A stretch of DNA of 64,000 nt from Corynebacterium frankenforstense. Lineage in GTDB: Bacteria; Actinomycetota; Actinomycetes; Mycobacteriales; Mycobacteriaceae. The DNA lies in contig NZ_JASODI010000004.1 in the NCBI RefSeq assembly GCF_030211955.1, positions 62,001 through 126,000 on the forward strand, in the 5' to 3' direction. The notes beneath the pieces were generated by a model. The model was not told the DNA's origin. It saw only the letters and a list, made by a program, of their open reading frames with translations, and did no database searches. Shown here piece by piece: positions 20,156 through 30,500 of the stretch; position 1 is the first letter of the stretch; each line of letters starts with the position of its first letter. The translations under genes and the position numbers were made by a program.

Positions 20156-21274
20156 ATGAAGATCCTGCTGTTGTGCTGGCGCGACACCGCCCACCCCCAG
20201 GGCGGCGGCTCCGAGCGCTACCTCGAACGCGTCGGGGCGTATCTCGCACGCCACGGCCACGAGGTCGTCTACCGCACCGCCGCCTACCCGGGCGCGGCCC
20301 GCCGCGAGGCCCGCGACGGCATGACCTTCTCGCGCGCCGGCGGGCGCTACACCGTCTACGTCCGCGCCGCGGCCGCGATGCTCGCCGGGCGCCTCGGTAT
20401 CGGGCCGCTGAAAGGCGTCGACGCCGTGGTGGACACGCAGAACGGCATCCCGTTCTTCGCCCGCGTCTTCGCCGGCCGGCCCACCGTGCTGCTGACCCAC
20501 CACTGCCACCGTGCGCAGTGGCCGGTCGCCGGGCCCGTCATCGGCCGGCTCGGCTGGTGGCTCGAGTCCAGGCTGGCCCCGCGCGTCTACCGCGGCGCGC
20601 CGTACGTGACCGTCTCGGCCTCCAGCCGCGGCCAACTCGTCGAGCTCGGCGTGGACCCGGGGCGCATCAGCATCGTCGCCAACGGGATCGACCCGCTCGA
20701 GATTTCCGACGCCGCGCCCGCCCCCGCCCCGGCGCCGGGTGCGCCCGTGCGCGTGGTGACGCTGTCGCGCCTGGTGCCGCACAAGCGCATCGAGCACGCC
20801 ATGGCCGCGGTCGCGGCGCTGCCCGGGGTGGTCCTCGACGTCATCGGCTCCGGGTGGTGGGGCCCGCGCCTGCGCGAGCACGCCCGCGACCTCGGCGTGG
20901 AGGACCGCGTGGTCTTCCACGGCCAGGTCGACGAGGCGATCAAGCACCGCATCCTCGCCGGCGCCGCGCTGCACCTGATGCCCTCGGCCGCCGAGGGCTG
21001 GGGCCTGGCCGTCGTCGAGGCCGCCCAGCACGGCGTGCCCACCGTCGGCTACGCCGCCTCCGGGGGCCTGCGCGACTCCGTCGCCGACGGCCGCACCGGC
21101 GTGCTCGTCGGGCGCGAGGACCCGCGCGCGTTCACCGCCGCGGTGCGCGCGTTACTTGACGACGCCGCGGGACGCGCCGCCATGGGCGAGCGCGCCCGGG
21201 CGTGGGCGGACGGCTTCAGCTGGGCGGACACCGGCGCGGCCTTCGCGGAGCTGCTCGCCGGGATCGCGCGGTGA
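20156..21274 (+). CDS. GT4-family glycosyltransferase (Rv0225-like)
   Basis: 372 residues, ATG at 20156 with GGGAGG upstream. N-terminal GGGSERYLERVGAYLARHGHEV is the GT-B donor/acceptor loop of GT4 enzymes. The C-terminal half carries VVTLSRLVPHKRIEHA and the E-x7-E motif EGWGLAVVEAAQHG near residue 280. Located in the conserved envelope block between mtrP and tmaT, it is probably involved in glycan or glycolipid synthesis, but donor and acceptor cannot be read. A long frame beginning at 18872 on this strand is an artefact of the GC-rich antisense of mtrP. Confidence 0.9.
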   Translation: MKILLLCWRDTAHPQGGGSERYLERVGAYLARHGHEVVYRTAAYPGAARREARDGMTFSRAGGRYTVYVRAAAAMLAGRLGIGPLKGVDAVVDTQNGIPFFARVFAGRPTVLLTHHCHRAQWPVAGPVIGRLGWWLESRLAPRVYRGAPYVTVSASSRGQLVELGVDPGRISIVANGIDPLEISDAAPAPAPAPGAPVRVVTLSRLVPHKRIEHAMAAVAALPGVVLDVIGSGWWGPRLREHARDLGVEDRVVFHGQVDEAIKHRILAGAALHLMPSAAEGWGLAVVEAAQHGVPTVGYAASGGLRDSVADGRTGVLVGREDPRAFTAAVRALLDDAAGRAAMGERARAWADGFSWADTGAAFAELLAGIAR

Positions 21275-21431
21275 GCGCTGCGTCGACTTCGGCGCGGTGA
21301 CCGGCGGGTTTCGCGCGCGTGACGCGGCGGTGAATTCCCTCGTCCCGCGCTGCGAGGGCCCTGAAGTGCGGCTATGAAAAGCATGAGGGCGCCCCCTCAC
21401 CGGGTGCCGCCGCAGACACTAAGGAGCCTTC

Positions 21432-23522
21432 ATGTCCCACCGCATTCCGCGCCGTGGCCTGGCCGTGCTGACCGCGCTCTCCGTGAGCACGCTCGGGCTG
21501 GTCGTCCCCGCCGGCGCCCAGGAGGAGGAGAACGGGTCCGCCCGCTTCCACATCTCCAACATCACCGACTTCCACGGTCACTTCGCCGCCAACAAGTCCG
21601 ACCCCGGCGCCGCGATGCTCAAGTGCGCCGTCGACAAGGAGGCCGGCGACCTGCCCTCTTCTTTCGTCGCCTCCGGCGACCTGGTGGGCGGCTCGCCCTA
21701 CGCCTCCGCGCTGCTCGAGGACGAGCCTGCCATCGAGACCCTCAACCAGATGGGCCTCGAGGTCTCCGCGGTGGGCAACCACGAGTTCGACAAGGGCTAC
21801 GCGGACCTGAAGGACCGCATCGAGCCGGCCGCCGACTGGGACTACCTGGGCGCCAACGCCGAGGGCACCGAGCTGGCCCCCTACAAGATCGTCGAGCTCG
21901 ACGGCGTGAAGGTCGCCTACGTGGGCACCGTCACCGACGACATGCCGAACCTGGTCTCGCCCAGCGGCATCGAGGGCATCGAGTTCACCGACCCGATCGC
22001 CGCGACCAACAAGGTCGCCGACGAGCTGACCGAGTCCGGCGAGGCCGACGTCGTCGTCGGCCTCTTCCACGAGGGCGTGACCGACCCGGCCGAGTTCTCC
22101 GAGAACGTCGACGTCGTCTTCGCCGGCCACACCCACCAGCCGGTCGAGCCGAACCTCGACCGCGCCGAGGGCGTGCCGCTGCTCATGCAGGCCGGCAGCT
22201 ACTCGCAGTACCTCAACTCCGTCGACTTCAGCTACGACCGCGAGTCCGACACCCTGACCGTCGACTCCGCCGAGCTGCTCGACGCCGAGGCCATCAACGC
22301 CTGCGGCAACCCCGACCCGGAGATCGAGGCCACCGTCAAGGCCGCCGAGGAGGCCGCCGAGGAGGAGGGCGCCAAGGTCGTCGCCGAGATCGACGCCCCG
22401 CTGACCCGCGGCGTCAACGCCGGCGGCGACCCGGGCTCCAACCGTGGCGTGGAGTCCACCGCCAACAACTTCCTGGCCGACGCCGCGCGCTGGGCCATCT
22501 CCAACAAGACCTCGGTGACCGCCGACATCGGCGTGATGAATGCCGGCGGCGTGCGCGACGACCTGGACTCCGGCGAGGTCACCTACGCCGAGGCCTTCGC
22601 CGTGCAGCCCTTCGGCAACGAGATCACCTACACCCGCCTGACCGGTGAGCAGTTCAAGAAGGCCCTGGAGCAGCAGTGGAAGGACGGCGGCGAGCGCCCC
22701 GTGCTCTCCCTGGGCGTCTCCGACAACGTCTCCTACGTCTACGACGTCGAGGCCCCGGCCGGCGAGCGCATCAAGTCCGTGACCGTCGACGGCGAGCCGC
22801 TCGACCCCGGGCGCGAGTACGTCGTCGCCGGCTCCACCTTCCTGCTCGAGGGCGGCGACTCCTTCTCCGCGCTGGCCGAGGGCTCCGAGCTGGCCGCCAC
22901 CGGCCTGATGGACATCGAGGCCTTCGTCTCCTACCTGCGTGACAACGAGGACGCCGCCCCGCGCGCCGGCCAGTCCAACGTCTCCGTGCACCTGCCGGAG
23001 AAGGTCGCCGCCGGCGAGGAGATCACCGTCGAGCTGTCCAGCCTGATCTACTCCGTCGACGACCCGGTCAAGAAGGTCACCGTCCGCGTCGGCGACACCG
23101 AGGTCGAGGCCGACATCGACCCGGACCTGGGTGAGCCCGGCCACGGTGAGGCCGGCAAGGCCTCCGTCACCCTGACCCTGCCCGAGGACGCCACCGCTGA
23201 GACCGAGCTGACCGTCACCACCGACGCCGGCACCGAGGTCTCCGCCCCGCTGGGTGCGCTCACCGAGGTCGCCGGCTCCGGCGACGACGATCCCGATGAG
23301 CCCGGCAAGCCCGGCGCCGACGGCTCCTCCGGCTCCTCTGAGACCGGCAAGATCGTCGGCGGCGTGCTCGGCGGCCTGCTGGGCCTGGGCGCCCTGGTCA
23401 CCGCCGTGCTGGCCTTCCTGATGCCGGCCGTCCCGGGTGTCCTGCCGGGTGCGCTCGACCGCCTGGCCGAGCAGTTCCCGCAGGCCGCCCCCTTCATCGA
23501 GCAGCTCAAGAACGCCCTGTGA
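21432..23522 (+). CDS. ushA: Secreted UshA-type bifunctional metallophosphatase/5'-nucleotidase
   Basis: 696 residues with AAGGAGCCTTC before ATG. Signal peptide cleaved near PAGAQ. Metallophosphoesterase motifs in order: ITDFHGHF, SGDLVGGS, AVGNHEFDKGY and FAGHTHQPV (residues ~40-240). The 5'-nucleotidase C-terminal domain follows (MNAGGVRDDLDSG, AFAVQPFGNEITYTRLTG, AGSTFLLEGGDSF). An extra C-terminal region has an Asp/Pro/Gly/Ser linker and a membrane helix (IVGGVLGGLLGLGALVTAVL), so it is probably anchored. It scavenges phosphate from nucleotides outside the membrane. Its gene tail overlaps the convergent gene by 17 bases. It interrupts a block that is otherwise syntenic with mycobacteria. 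Confidence 0.93.
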   Translation: MSHRIPRRGLAVLTALSVSTLGLVVPAGAQEEENGSARFHISNITDFHGHFAANKSDPGAAMLKCAVDKEAGDLPSSFVASGDLVGGSPYASALLEDEPAIETLNQMGLEVSAVGNHEFDKGYADLKDRIEPAADWDYLGANAEGTELAPYKIVELDGVKVAYVGTVTDDMPNLVSPSGIEGIEFTDPIAATNKVADELTESGEADVVVGLFHEGVTDPAEFSENVDVVFAGHTHQPVEPNLDRAEGVPLLMQAGSYSQYLNSVDFSYDRESDTLTVDSAELLDAEAINACGNPDPEIEATVKAAEEAAEEEGAKVVAEIDAPLTRGVNAGGDPGSNRGVESTANNFLADAARWAISNKTSVTADIGVMNAGGVRDDLDSGEVTYAEAFAVQPFGNEITYTRLTGEQFKKALEQQWKDGGERPVLSLGVSDNVSYVYDVEAPAGERIKSVTVDGEPLDPGREYVVAGSTFLLEGGDSFSALAEGSELAATGLMDIEAFVSYLRDNEDAAPRAGQSNVSVHLPEKVAAGEEITVELSSLIYSVDDPVKKVTVRVGDTEVEADIDPDLGEPGHGEAGKASVTLTLPEDATAETELTVTTDAGTEVSAPLGALTEVAGSGDDDPDEPGKPGADGSSGSSETGKIVGGVLGGLLGLGALVTAVLAFLMPAVPGVLPGALDRLAEQFPQAAPFIEQLKNAL

Positions 23523-25056
23523 CCCGCGGGCGCCGGGCGGCTAACGCCGCCGGCGCCGCCGCGGCCCACAGCACAAGCAGCACGACGCCCGCCACCTTCG
23601 GCCACGCCGGGGCGGCGGGCGCCGTAGTCTGTGCCAGCACCTCGCCGTCTGAGTCGATGACCCAGCCGACGCCGAGGTCCGCCAGCGCGTCGAGATCCCC
23701 GGCCCGCCACGCCTGATCGGCCGCCGACCAGCGCGCCGAGGGCGCGTCGACTACCACCCCGTCGACCACCAGCTGCCCGGAGGCGACCGTGGGCAGGGCC
23801 TTGTCGAGGTGGTCGACAGTGGGCACGCCGTCCACCTCGACCAGGCCGGTGGAACCGGCCACCAGCACGTCGCGACCGTCGGAAATCTCTTTTACCGCCG
23901 CCGGCGTCGGGTCCGGCACGGGGGCCAGCCTGCGCAGCGCGGCGGGGAAGTCGAGGGCCTGGACGACGGCGAGCACCAGTGCCAGCCACGCCCAGCGCTC
24001 CTTCGTGCCCAGGCGGCTGAGCCCGCCGAGGGCGGCGACGAGCGCGGGCACGGCCAGCAGCACGAACTTGTGGGCGTCGCGCACCAGTCCCGCCCCGGGC
24101 ACGGTGGCCACCGCCCAGGCGAACCAGCCGGGCACCAGCCACGCGGCCAGCGGAATGACAAGGCCCACCGCCGCGGCCGCCCACAGGGGGCGGGCCACCG
24201 CGCGCCGGCCGAGCAGGCAGAGCAGCGTCAGCGCCAGGCCGAAGAGCCCGAAGCCCGCGGCGCGCGAGTCTGGGGCGGCCCCGGCGTTCCAGATCCCGCC
24301 GAGGCTCAAGAGCGTGCCGCCGGTGCCCAGGTGCGCCTCGGCGCGCGGGGCGAAGGCGGCGGCCGAGGCCGCCGTGGCCGTGCCCGTACCCGCCCCGCTC
24401 AGCGCGGCCCAGGCGGCCGGCACCAGCCACGGCAGGCACAGCGCGCCCGCCAGCGCCCAGGTCAGCGGTGCGTCGCCGGACGTCTTCGCGCCGGCTGCCT
24501 TAGCGCCGCCGCGGCGCACGGTCAGCCCGCCGACCAGCCCGCCGAGCACCGCGCCCGTCGGGGTCAGCGCGGCCGGCACCATGCCCGCCCACGCGAGCCC
24601 CGTGCGCCCGGAGAGCCCCGCCCAGGCGATCGCGGGCAAGAGCCACCCGGCGACCGCCAGCGACCACTGTCCCTGCAGCAGGCGCTCGACCATCGCCGGG
24701 TTCAGCAGCGTCAGCGTGGCACCGGCCGCCGCGGCCACCGGCCCGCCGCCGACGTGGCGCACCAGCGCCACCGCCCCGCCGGCCCCGGCCACGGCCCCGA
24801 GAGCGAGGATGCCGCGGGCCAGCCAGGACGCCGGCAGCACGAGCCCGGCCAGGGCGAGCAGCCCGTCCTGGGGCGCGTTGCGCGCCGGGAGATCCCCGAA
24901 GCCGAAGGCGCCGGCCGTCAGCGCCGGCGAGTCGAGCACCAGCATGTCGCGGTGGGCGAGCACCCCGGGGGCGGCAAAGGGCAGCAGCACGGCCCCGACC
25001 AGCAGCGTGCACCAGGCGGCCACGGCCGCCACGGCGAGCGCGTCGCGCCGGCTCAT
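23506..25056 (-). CDS. Polytopic membrane protein, Rv0226c-like
   Basis: 516 residues from ATG 25056, overlapping the upstream stop (ATGA). About ten hydrophobic helices, an early LAHRDMLVLDSPAL loop, and a final helix (AWPKVAGVVLLVLWAAAAPAAL). Layout resembles GT-C-like membrane glycosyltransferases, with the charged first periplasmic loop typical of AftD relatives, but no defining motif allows a reaction to be named. It occupies the position of Rv0226c in the mtrP-GT-Rv0226c-Rv0227c-Rv0228 block, so an envelope role is inferred. Co-transcribed with the PgfA-like gene. Confidence 0.75.
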   Translation of the reverse strand: MSRRDALAVAAVAAWCTLLVGAVLLPFAAPGVLAHRDMLVLDSPALTAGAFGFGDLPARNAPQDGLLALAGLVLPASWLARGILALGAVAGAGGAVALVRHVGGGPVAAAAGATLTLLNPAMVERLLQGQWSLAVAGWLLPAIAWAGLSGRTGLAWAGMVPAALTPTGAVLGGLVGGLTVRRGGAKAAGAKTSGDAPLTWALAGALCLPWLVPAAWAALSGAGTGTATAASAAAFAPRAEAHLGTGGTLLSLGGIWNAGAAPDSRAAGFGLFGLALTLLCLLGRRAVARPLWAAAAVGLVIPLAAWLVPGWFAWAVATVPGAGLVRDAHKFVLLAVPALVAALGGLSRLGTKERWAWLALVLAVVQALDFPAALRRLAPVPDPTPAAVKEISDGRDVLVAGSTGLVEVDGVPTVDHLDKALPTVASGQLVVDGVVVDAPSARWSAADQAWRAGDLDALADLGVGWVIDSDGEVLAQTTAPAAPAWPKVAGVVLLVLWAAAAPAALAARRPRVTGRS

Positions 25057-26288
25057 CGCCGCGCCGGATCCGCCGCCCGCCCGCGCCGGGTGAACGCGGC
25101 CACGCCCAGGCCGACCACCACGAGGGTGAGCACGCGGCACACCCAGGCCAGCGCTGCGAGTGCGCGGCGGGTGTCGATGGTGCGCCGCGCCTCGTCGCGG
25201 GCGGTGGCACGTGAGTCGTCGTCCCAGCGGGTCTCGGCGGCCACCAGGGTGCGGGCGTCGACGGTGCGCTCGGCGGAGTCGCCGATCTGCTCGACCGCCC
25301 CCGGCCCGCCCGGGGCGCGCACGGCGGCGCCGGAGCCCTCCGGGGCCGCGCCGGCGTCGGTGGCGTCGGCGTACTCGGCGGGGTCCTCGGCGGCGGCGAG
25401 GTAGATGCGCACGCGCTCGGCGACGTCGACGACGCGCCCGGACTGCGGCTCGACCTTCACCTCGCGGTCGACGGCGTAGTAGGGCTCGAGGGTGACCTCG
25501 GCGTCCGGGGCCAGCCCGCGGGCGCCGAGCTGCCCGGCGTCGTAGAAGCGCCGCGCCGGCCCGCGCACCGCGAGCTTGTCGGCGGCCTCGGCGCGGTCCT
25601 CGCCGAGGGCGGCCAGGGTGTCGGCGAGCCGGTGGCCGGCCACGCGCTGGCCGTAGACGTGGGTGAGCATCGTCTCCTCGGCCGGGTCGGCCGGGGCCTT
25701 GCCGCGGTAGTCGAGGTAGGTCGTCTCCATCAGCCACGGGTCGAAGTACTGGTAGGAGCGCTTCTCGGTCTCCACGGGGAAGCGGTGAGTCAGCCCCTCG
25801 CGCACGAAGCCGTCCGTTTCCTGGTCCACCCCCGCCGCCGGCAGCTCGACGCCGACGCGGCTGGTCGGGTAGGCCGAGGGAAAGGTCGAGTCGCGCTCGA
25901 GCACCGCCCGGTCGTGCACGCGGGCGATGGGCTCGCCGCCGGCGATGACCTCGCTGCGCGCGTCGGCCAGCGCGCCGTCGTCCTCCGTCTCCTCGTCGTC
26001 GGGGTCGGTGCGCGCGGCGGTGTAGTCCACGGTCTGGTCCACGGCCAGCTCCACGGCGCGCGCGAGCTTCCCGGGCGCCTCGTCCGAGTCGGCGAGTCTG
26101 CCTGCGTCGACGACCCGGGCGTCCGGGTCCACCGAGCGCACGCTGCGGGTCACCCCGACCTCGAGGTCGTACATCAGGTAGAGCACCACGCGCGGGGCGA
26201 CGTCGCCGACCAGCAGCAGCACGAGCACGGCCGCCAGGGTCGCCATGGCGGCGCGCCGCCTGGTCCCCGGCTGTCCCACGAGTCCCAC
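25053..26288 (-). CDS. DUF3068 / PgfA-like periplasmic membrane protein (Rv0227c, NCgl2760 type)
   Basis: 411 residues, GTG start with AAGGAGG upstream. One N-terminal helix (MATLAAVLVLLLVGDVAPRVVLYLMY), a ~340-residue periplasmic domain with YQYFDPWLMETTYLDYRG and EVTLEPYYAVDREVKVEPQSGRVVDV, and one C-terminal helix (ALAALAWVCRVLTLVVVGLGV). This is the DUF3068 plan. The mycobacterial relative PgfA (MSMEG_0317) works with MmpL3 in trehalose monomycolate traffic, and the corynebacterial relative is needed for lipomannan/LAM maturation, as far as I recall. Synteny supports orthology. Next to divergent tmaT. Confidence 0.85.
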   Translation of the reverse strand: MGLVGQPGTRRRAAMATLAAVLVLLLVGDVAPRVVLYLMYDLEVGVTRSVRSVDPDARVVDAGRLADSDEAPGKLARAVELAVDQTVDYTAARTDPDDEETEDDGALADARSEVIAGGEPIARVHDRAVLERDSTFPSAYPTSRVGVELPAAGVDQETDGFVREGLTHRFPVETEKRSYQYFDPWLMETTYLDYRGKAPADPAEETMLTHVYGQRVAGHRLADTLAALGEDRAEAADKLAVRGPARRFYDAGQLGARGLAPDAEVTLEPYYAVDREVKVEPQSGRVVDVAERVRIYLAAAEDPAEYADATDAGAAPEGSGAAVRAPGGPGAVEQIGDSAERTVDARTLVAAETRWDDDSRATARDEARRTIDTRRALAALAWVCRVLTLVVVGLGVAAFTRRGRAADPARR

Positions 26289-26317
26289 GGACGCCTCCTT
26301 CCAGTACCCTGGCGCAG

Positions 26318-27535
26318 GTGAGCGAGGTTATCTCGGGCCAATCCTACGCACGCCGCTTCGTCGAGTCCCTCGAGGGCCTGCGCGCCGTGGCCGCCGCGGG
26401 GGTGGTGGTCACCCACGTCGCCTTCCAGACCGGCGTGGACCCTAAGAGCCACTTCGGCGCGCTGACCGCCCGCTTCGACTTCTTCGTCGCCGTCTTCTAC
26501 GCCCTGTCGGCCTTCCTCTTGTGGCGCCGCCACCGCACCGACCGCCGCTTCGGCCGCTACTACCGCCGGCGTATCGCCCGCATCGCCCCGGCCTACCTCG
26601 TCTGCGCGGTGGTGGTGCTGCTCTGGCTGCCCGAGGCCTTCGGCGCCTCCCCGCTGCAGGTCCTCGCCCAGCTGACACTGACCCAGATCTACGTGCCCGA
26701 TGGCCTGATCGGCGGGCTGACCCACATGTGGTCGCTGTGCGTGGAGGTCGCCTTCTACCTGGTCCTGCCGCTCATCGCGCTCACGATCGGGCGCCTGACG
26801 AGCCGCCGGGCGCGCGTGGCGGGGATCCTCGCGCTCACCGCGGCGCTCTCGGCGTGGCCCTGGCTGCCGTTTGTCGCCGCCGCCGAAGGCGCCGTCAACC
26901 TGCAGATCTGGCCGCCCAGCTACGCCCCCTGGTTCGCCGTGGGGCTCCTCGCCGCCGAGGCCGAGGGCCACCTCGCCGGGCGCCCCGCCGCCCGCGCCCG
27001 CGTCGCGCGCCTCTCCGCCCCGCGGTGGCTCTACTGGGCCGCGGCGATGGCGGTGGCCTGGGCCGCCGGGCGCGAGTGGTTCGGCCCGCTGGGCCTCGAG
27101 CACCCCTCCCCGGGCCAGTTCAGCGCGCGCATCGCCGCTGGCGCCGTCTTAGCCGCGCTGATCGTCGTGCCCTACGCGCTGGCCCCGCGGCGCAGCGACC
27201 TCATCGCCACCGCCCCGCTGCGCCTGGCCGGCCGGTGGAGCTACTCACTGTTCCTCTGGCACGTCGCGGTGCTCGGCGCCGTCTTCCCGCTGACCGGCAT
27301 CGGCACCTTCACCGGCGGCTTCTGGCCCGTGCTGGCCGTCACGCTCGTCGTCTCGTTGGGCGTCGCCGGCGTCTCGCACACGCTCATCGAGCAGCCCGTC
27401 CTCGATCGGCAGCGCCGCCGCGAGCACCGCCACAAGGACCGCCCCGGCCAGCAGCGCCGAGTCGCCGGCGTAGAGCCCGTGCACGCCGGGCGGCCAGGGC
27501 GCACGCCCGAGCCACGCCGCGCCCGCCCCCAGTGA
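26318..27535 (+). CDS. tmaT: Acyltransferase-3 family protein TmaT-like (trehalose mycolate acetyltransferase)
   Basis: 405 residues, GTG start. Acyltransferase-3 fold with ~10 helices; the early motif FVESLEGLRAVAAAGVVVTH contains the catalytic-type histidine, then RRRIARIAPAYLVCA and THMWSLCVEVAFYLVLP with the conserved W-S-L-x-V-E. It is the Rv0228 counterpart; in corynebacteria TmaT acetylates trehalose monocorynomycolate, aiding MmpL export. Conserved sequence ends at SHTLIEQPVL (about 27404). The last ~43 residues are Arg/Pro-rich and antisense to the conserved end of aftD, so probably a non-conserved tail. Confidence 0.87.
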   Translation: MSEVISGQSYARRFVESLEGLRAVAAAGVVVTHVAFQTGVDPKSHFGALTARFDFFVAVFYALSAFLLWRRHRTDRRFGRYYRRRIARIAPAYLVCAVVVLLWLPEAFGASPLQVLAQLTLTQIYVPDGLIGGLTHMWSLCVEVAFYLVLPLIALTIGRLTSRRARVAGILALTAALSAWPWLPFVAAAEGAVNLQIWPPSYAPWFAVGLLAAEAEGHLAGRPAARARVARLSAPRWLYWAAAMAVAWAAGREWFGPLGLEHPSPGQFSARIAAGAVLAALIVVPYALAPRRSDLIATAPLRLAGRWSYSLFLWHVAVLGAVFPLTGIGTFTGGFWPVLAVTLVVSLGVAGVSHTLIEQPVLDRQRRREHRHKDRPGQQRRVAGVEPVHAGRPGRTPEPRRARPQ

Positions 27536-30500
27536 GCCCGCGACCAGCCACGTCGGCCGGATCCGCGTGAAGCGCTGCACCACCCACGCGACCACGGCCG
27601 CGACCGCGCCGGCGACACCTGCCACGAGCACCGCCGCGAGCGCCACGACCCCGAAGCCGGTCCAGCGCCGCCCGATTGACGACGTCCCGGTGGTCACCGT
27701 CGTGCGCACGGCTGGCGCGGTGCGAGGGACTCCCGCCCCTCGCACCAGGATGAGGACGAGCCCCAGCAGAGTGAGCACCGCGACCGCGCCGCCGCCGAGG
27801 AGCCCGGCGCGGTAGGCCGGCTGCCCGGCGAAGGAGAACTCGACGCTCCCGCCCACGCCCGCCGGCACCCGGAAGGCCTGCATGCCCGCGTCGAGCACCG
27901 CAGGCTCCAGCTCCCGGCCGGCCACGCTCGCGCGCAGGCCCGGATTCGCCGAGCGCCCGGTCATCAGCCACCGGTCCCGGTCGGCTGCCGTGACCTCCAC
28001 CGGGCCGCCGGCCCCGCCGCCGAGCGCCTCGACGTGCTGCTCGGGCGAGGCGGTGAAGCCCGGTTCGGCCAGCTCCACCCAGTCCGCGTCGGTCTCCACG
28101 CGGTGGGTTCCCTCCTCGAGGTCCACCGTCGCGTCGCGGGGGACCGCCCGGCCGTCGAGAAGCACCTCGGCGCCACCGGCGGCGCGGACGGTCACCGTCA
28201 TCTGCCGCGGGGCGGTGAAGACCCGCCGCACGGCGCCGGGGTCGGGGGTAAGGCGCTGGAAGAAGAAGGCCCGCACGCCCGGCGAGGTGTCCGGCACCTC
28301 GATCTCGCGGCTCACCCCGGCGGTGAGTTCGCTGATGCCGACGCGCTCGGTCAACTCCACGCGCACGGGCACCCCGGCGCCGACGCGCACCGTGCGCGGC
28401 ACGCCTTCGCGCAGCGTGACGTCCAGGCGCCGGTCACCCGCGGTGACCTCGACGGTGGTGTCCCCGGTGGTAGTCACCGTCAGCTGGCCTTCCGGGTTCT
28501 CCGGGGTGACCTCGAGGAACTCGCCGGCCCCGCGGCCGGGGGCCGGCCACCAGGCGGTCTGCGGGTCGCCGTCGACGGCCGCGGTCGCCGAGCGCGCCGG
28601 GTCCGCCCCGCCGAAGCTCGTCGCGTCCGCCGCAGACGAGGAGGCGGCCACGTGCCCGCCGTGCTCGACCACGCGGGTGCGCGGGCCGGCCGAGGGGTAG
28701 TCGGACACCGGGTTGCGTACGTCCGAACCCTCGGCGGGCTCGGCGAGCGCGGCGGAGGTCGCGTCGCGGACCTCGCCGTAGTTGCGCGCGACCAGCTGCG
28801 GGGTGTCGGTGACCACCTCGGCGTCACCGGGCACCAGCCGGCGCACCGCCGGCCCGGCGGCGGCGTCGAGAAGCGGCAGGACCTCCCCGCCGCCGGCGAC
28901 GCGCACCGGCTCGCCGTCGACCAGCCGCATGCCGGCGCCCGCGTCGAGGACGTGCACCTCGACCTCACCGAAGGTGTGCACCTCGCCGGGCAGGAGGTCG
29001 GCGACGGCGGCGGCGTCGTCGCGGGCGCGCGGGTCGTCGAGGTCGTGGCGCACCAGCACCGCACCGACCCCGAAGGACTCCAGCGCCCGTGCGGCGGCCC
29101 CGGGGTCGGCACGCAGCGCGGCGTCAAGCCCGTCGAGGCCGCGGATGGCCTCCGGGTCGACCAGCGGGACCGCGTCGCGCACCGCCCAGGGGTTCTCGGC
29201 CAGCGGCTGGACGGGCTCGTCGCGCGTCCAGCCCCACTCCTGGCGGGCGAAGGGGCTGGGCGGGTAGATCAGCGTGCGCGTCTCCAGGGTGTCCAGGAAG
29301 GCGGCGGCCTGCGGCCAGTAGTCGGGCACCTCTTCGTAGGCGCCGCGCGGCAGGAGCCGCCCGGACAGCGCCGGCGCGGCCGAGGCGGCCAGCAGCCCGG
29401 CGATGAGCACCAGTGCGGCGACGCGCTGCGGAGCGAGCCCCCGCAGACTGCGCAGCCCCCGCCCGGCGGCGAGCCGCTCGACCAGGAAAGCCACGCCCAC
29501 GGCCAGCGGCAGGCGCACCAGGGGGTCGAACTTGTGCAGGTTGCGCAACGGGGCCAGCGCCCCGTCGAGGAGCCCGACCCACCAGTCACCCAGCGGCCCG
29601 TGGCCGAGTCCCAGCATCACCAGCCCGCAGGCGAGCATCACCAGCCACGGGGCGCGCACCTTCCCGCGCGCGCAGCGCAGCCCGATCAGCCCCGCGGCGG
29701 CCACCGCGAGGGTGACCACCACGAAGACGGGCTCGCTGACCAGCGCGAAGCCGGCGCGGCGTTCGGTGTCGACGAAGGGGGTCCAGCTGGTGGTCCCGCG
29801 CAGGATCTCCGCCGGGTTGAGCCAGCGGGTGGTCACCCCGGCCGACTCGATGAAGTCGGTGAACGGCGGCGCGTAGCGCCCGAGCACCAGCAGCGGAACC
29901 AGCCACCAGAGGCTCACCAGCACCGAACCCGCCGCCCACGTCGCCGCGGTGGCGCCCAGACGGCGACGCGACGCGGCGTCGTCAATAGGGCGCCACAACA
30001 GCACCACCGCGCCGGGCACGCAGGCGGCCAGTGTCGCGGTGGCGTTGACCGCGCCCATCAGCGCGACCGGCACGGCGGCGGCAGCGCCCGCGCGCCAACC
30101 GGGCCGGCCGAGCAGCGCGAAGACGACCCAGGGGGCGAGCATGACCGGCCAGGTCTCCGAGGAGATCGCGGTCAGCGTGGTCAGCACGCGCGGGGCGGCG
30201 ATGAAGGCCACGGCGCCGGCGACCTGGGCGGGTGTGCCGCGCACGCCGATGCGGCGCAGCAGGGCGAGCATGCCGGAGTAGCCGACGGCGAGCACGAGCA
30301 GCCACCAGGCGCGCTGGGCGAGCCACGCGGGAAACGGGTCGGTCAGCCAGAAGAAGAGGCCCTGCGGGAAGAGGTAGCCGTAGGCCTGGTTCTGCAGCTG
30401 GCCGAGGGTGAAGGTGTCCGTCCACGCGGTCAGCGCGCGGGCGAGGAAGCCGCCGGGGTCGACGGTGAGGTCGTGTTTGGTGTCGGCGGCGGTCAGCCCG

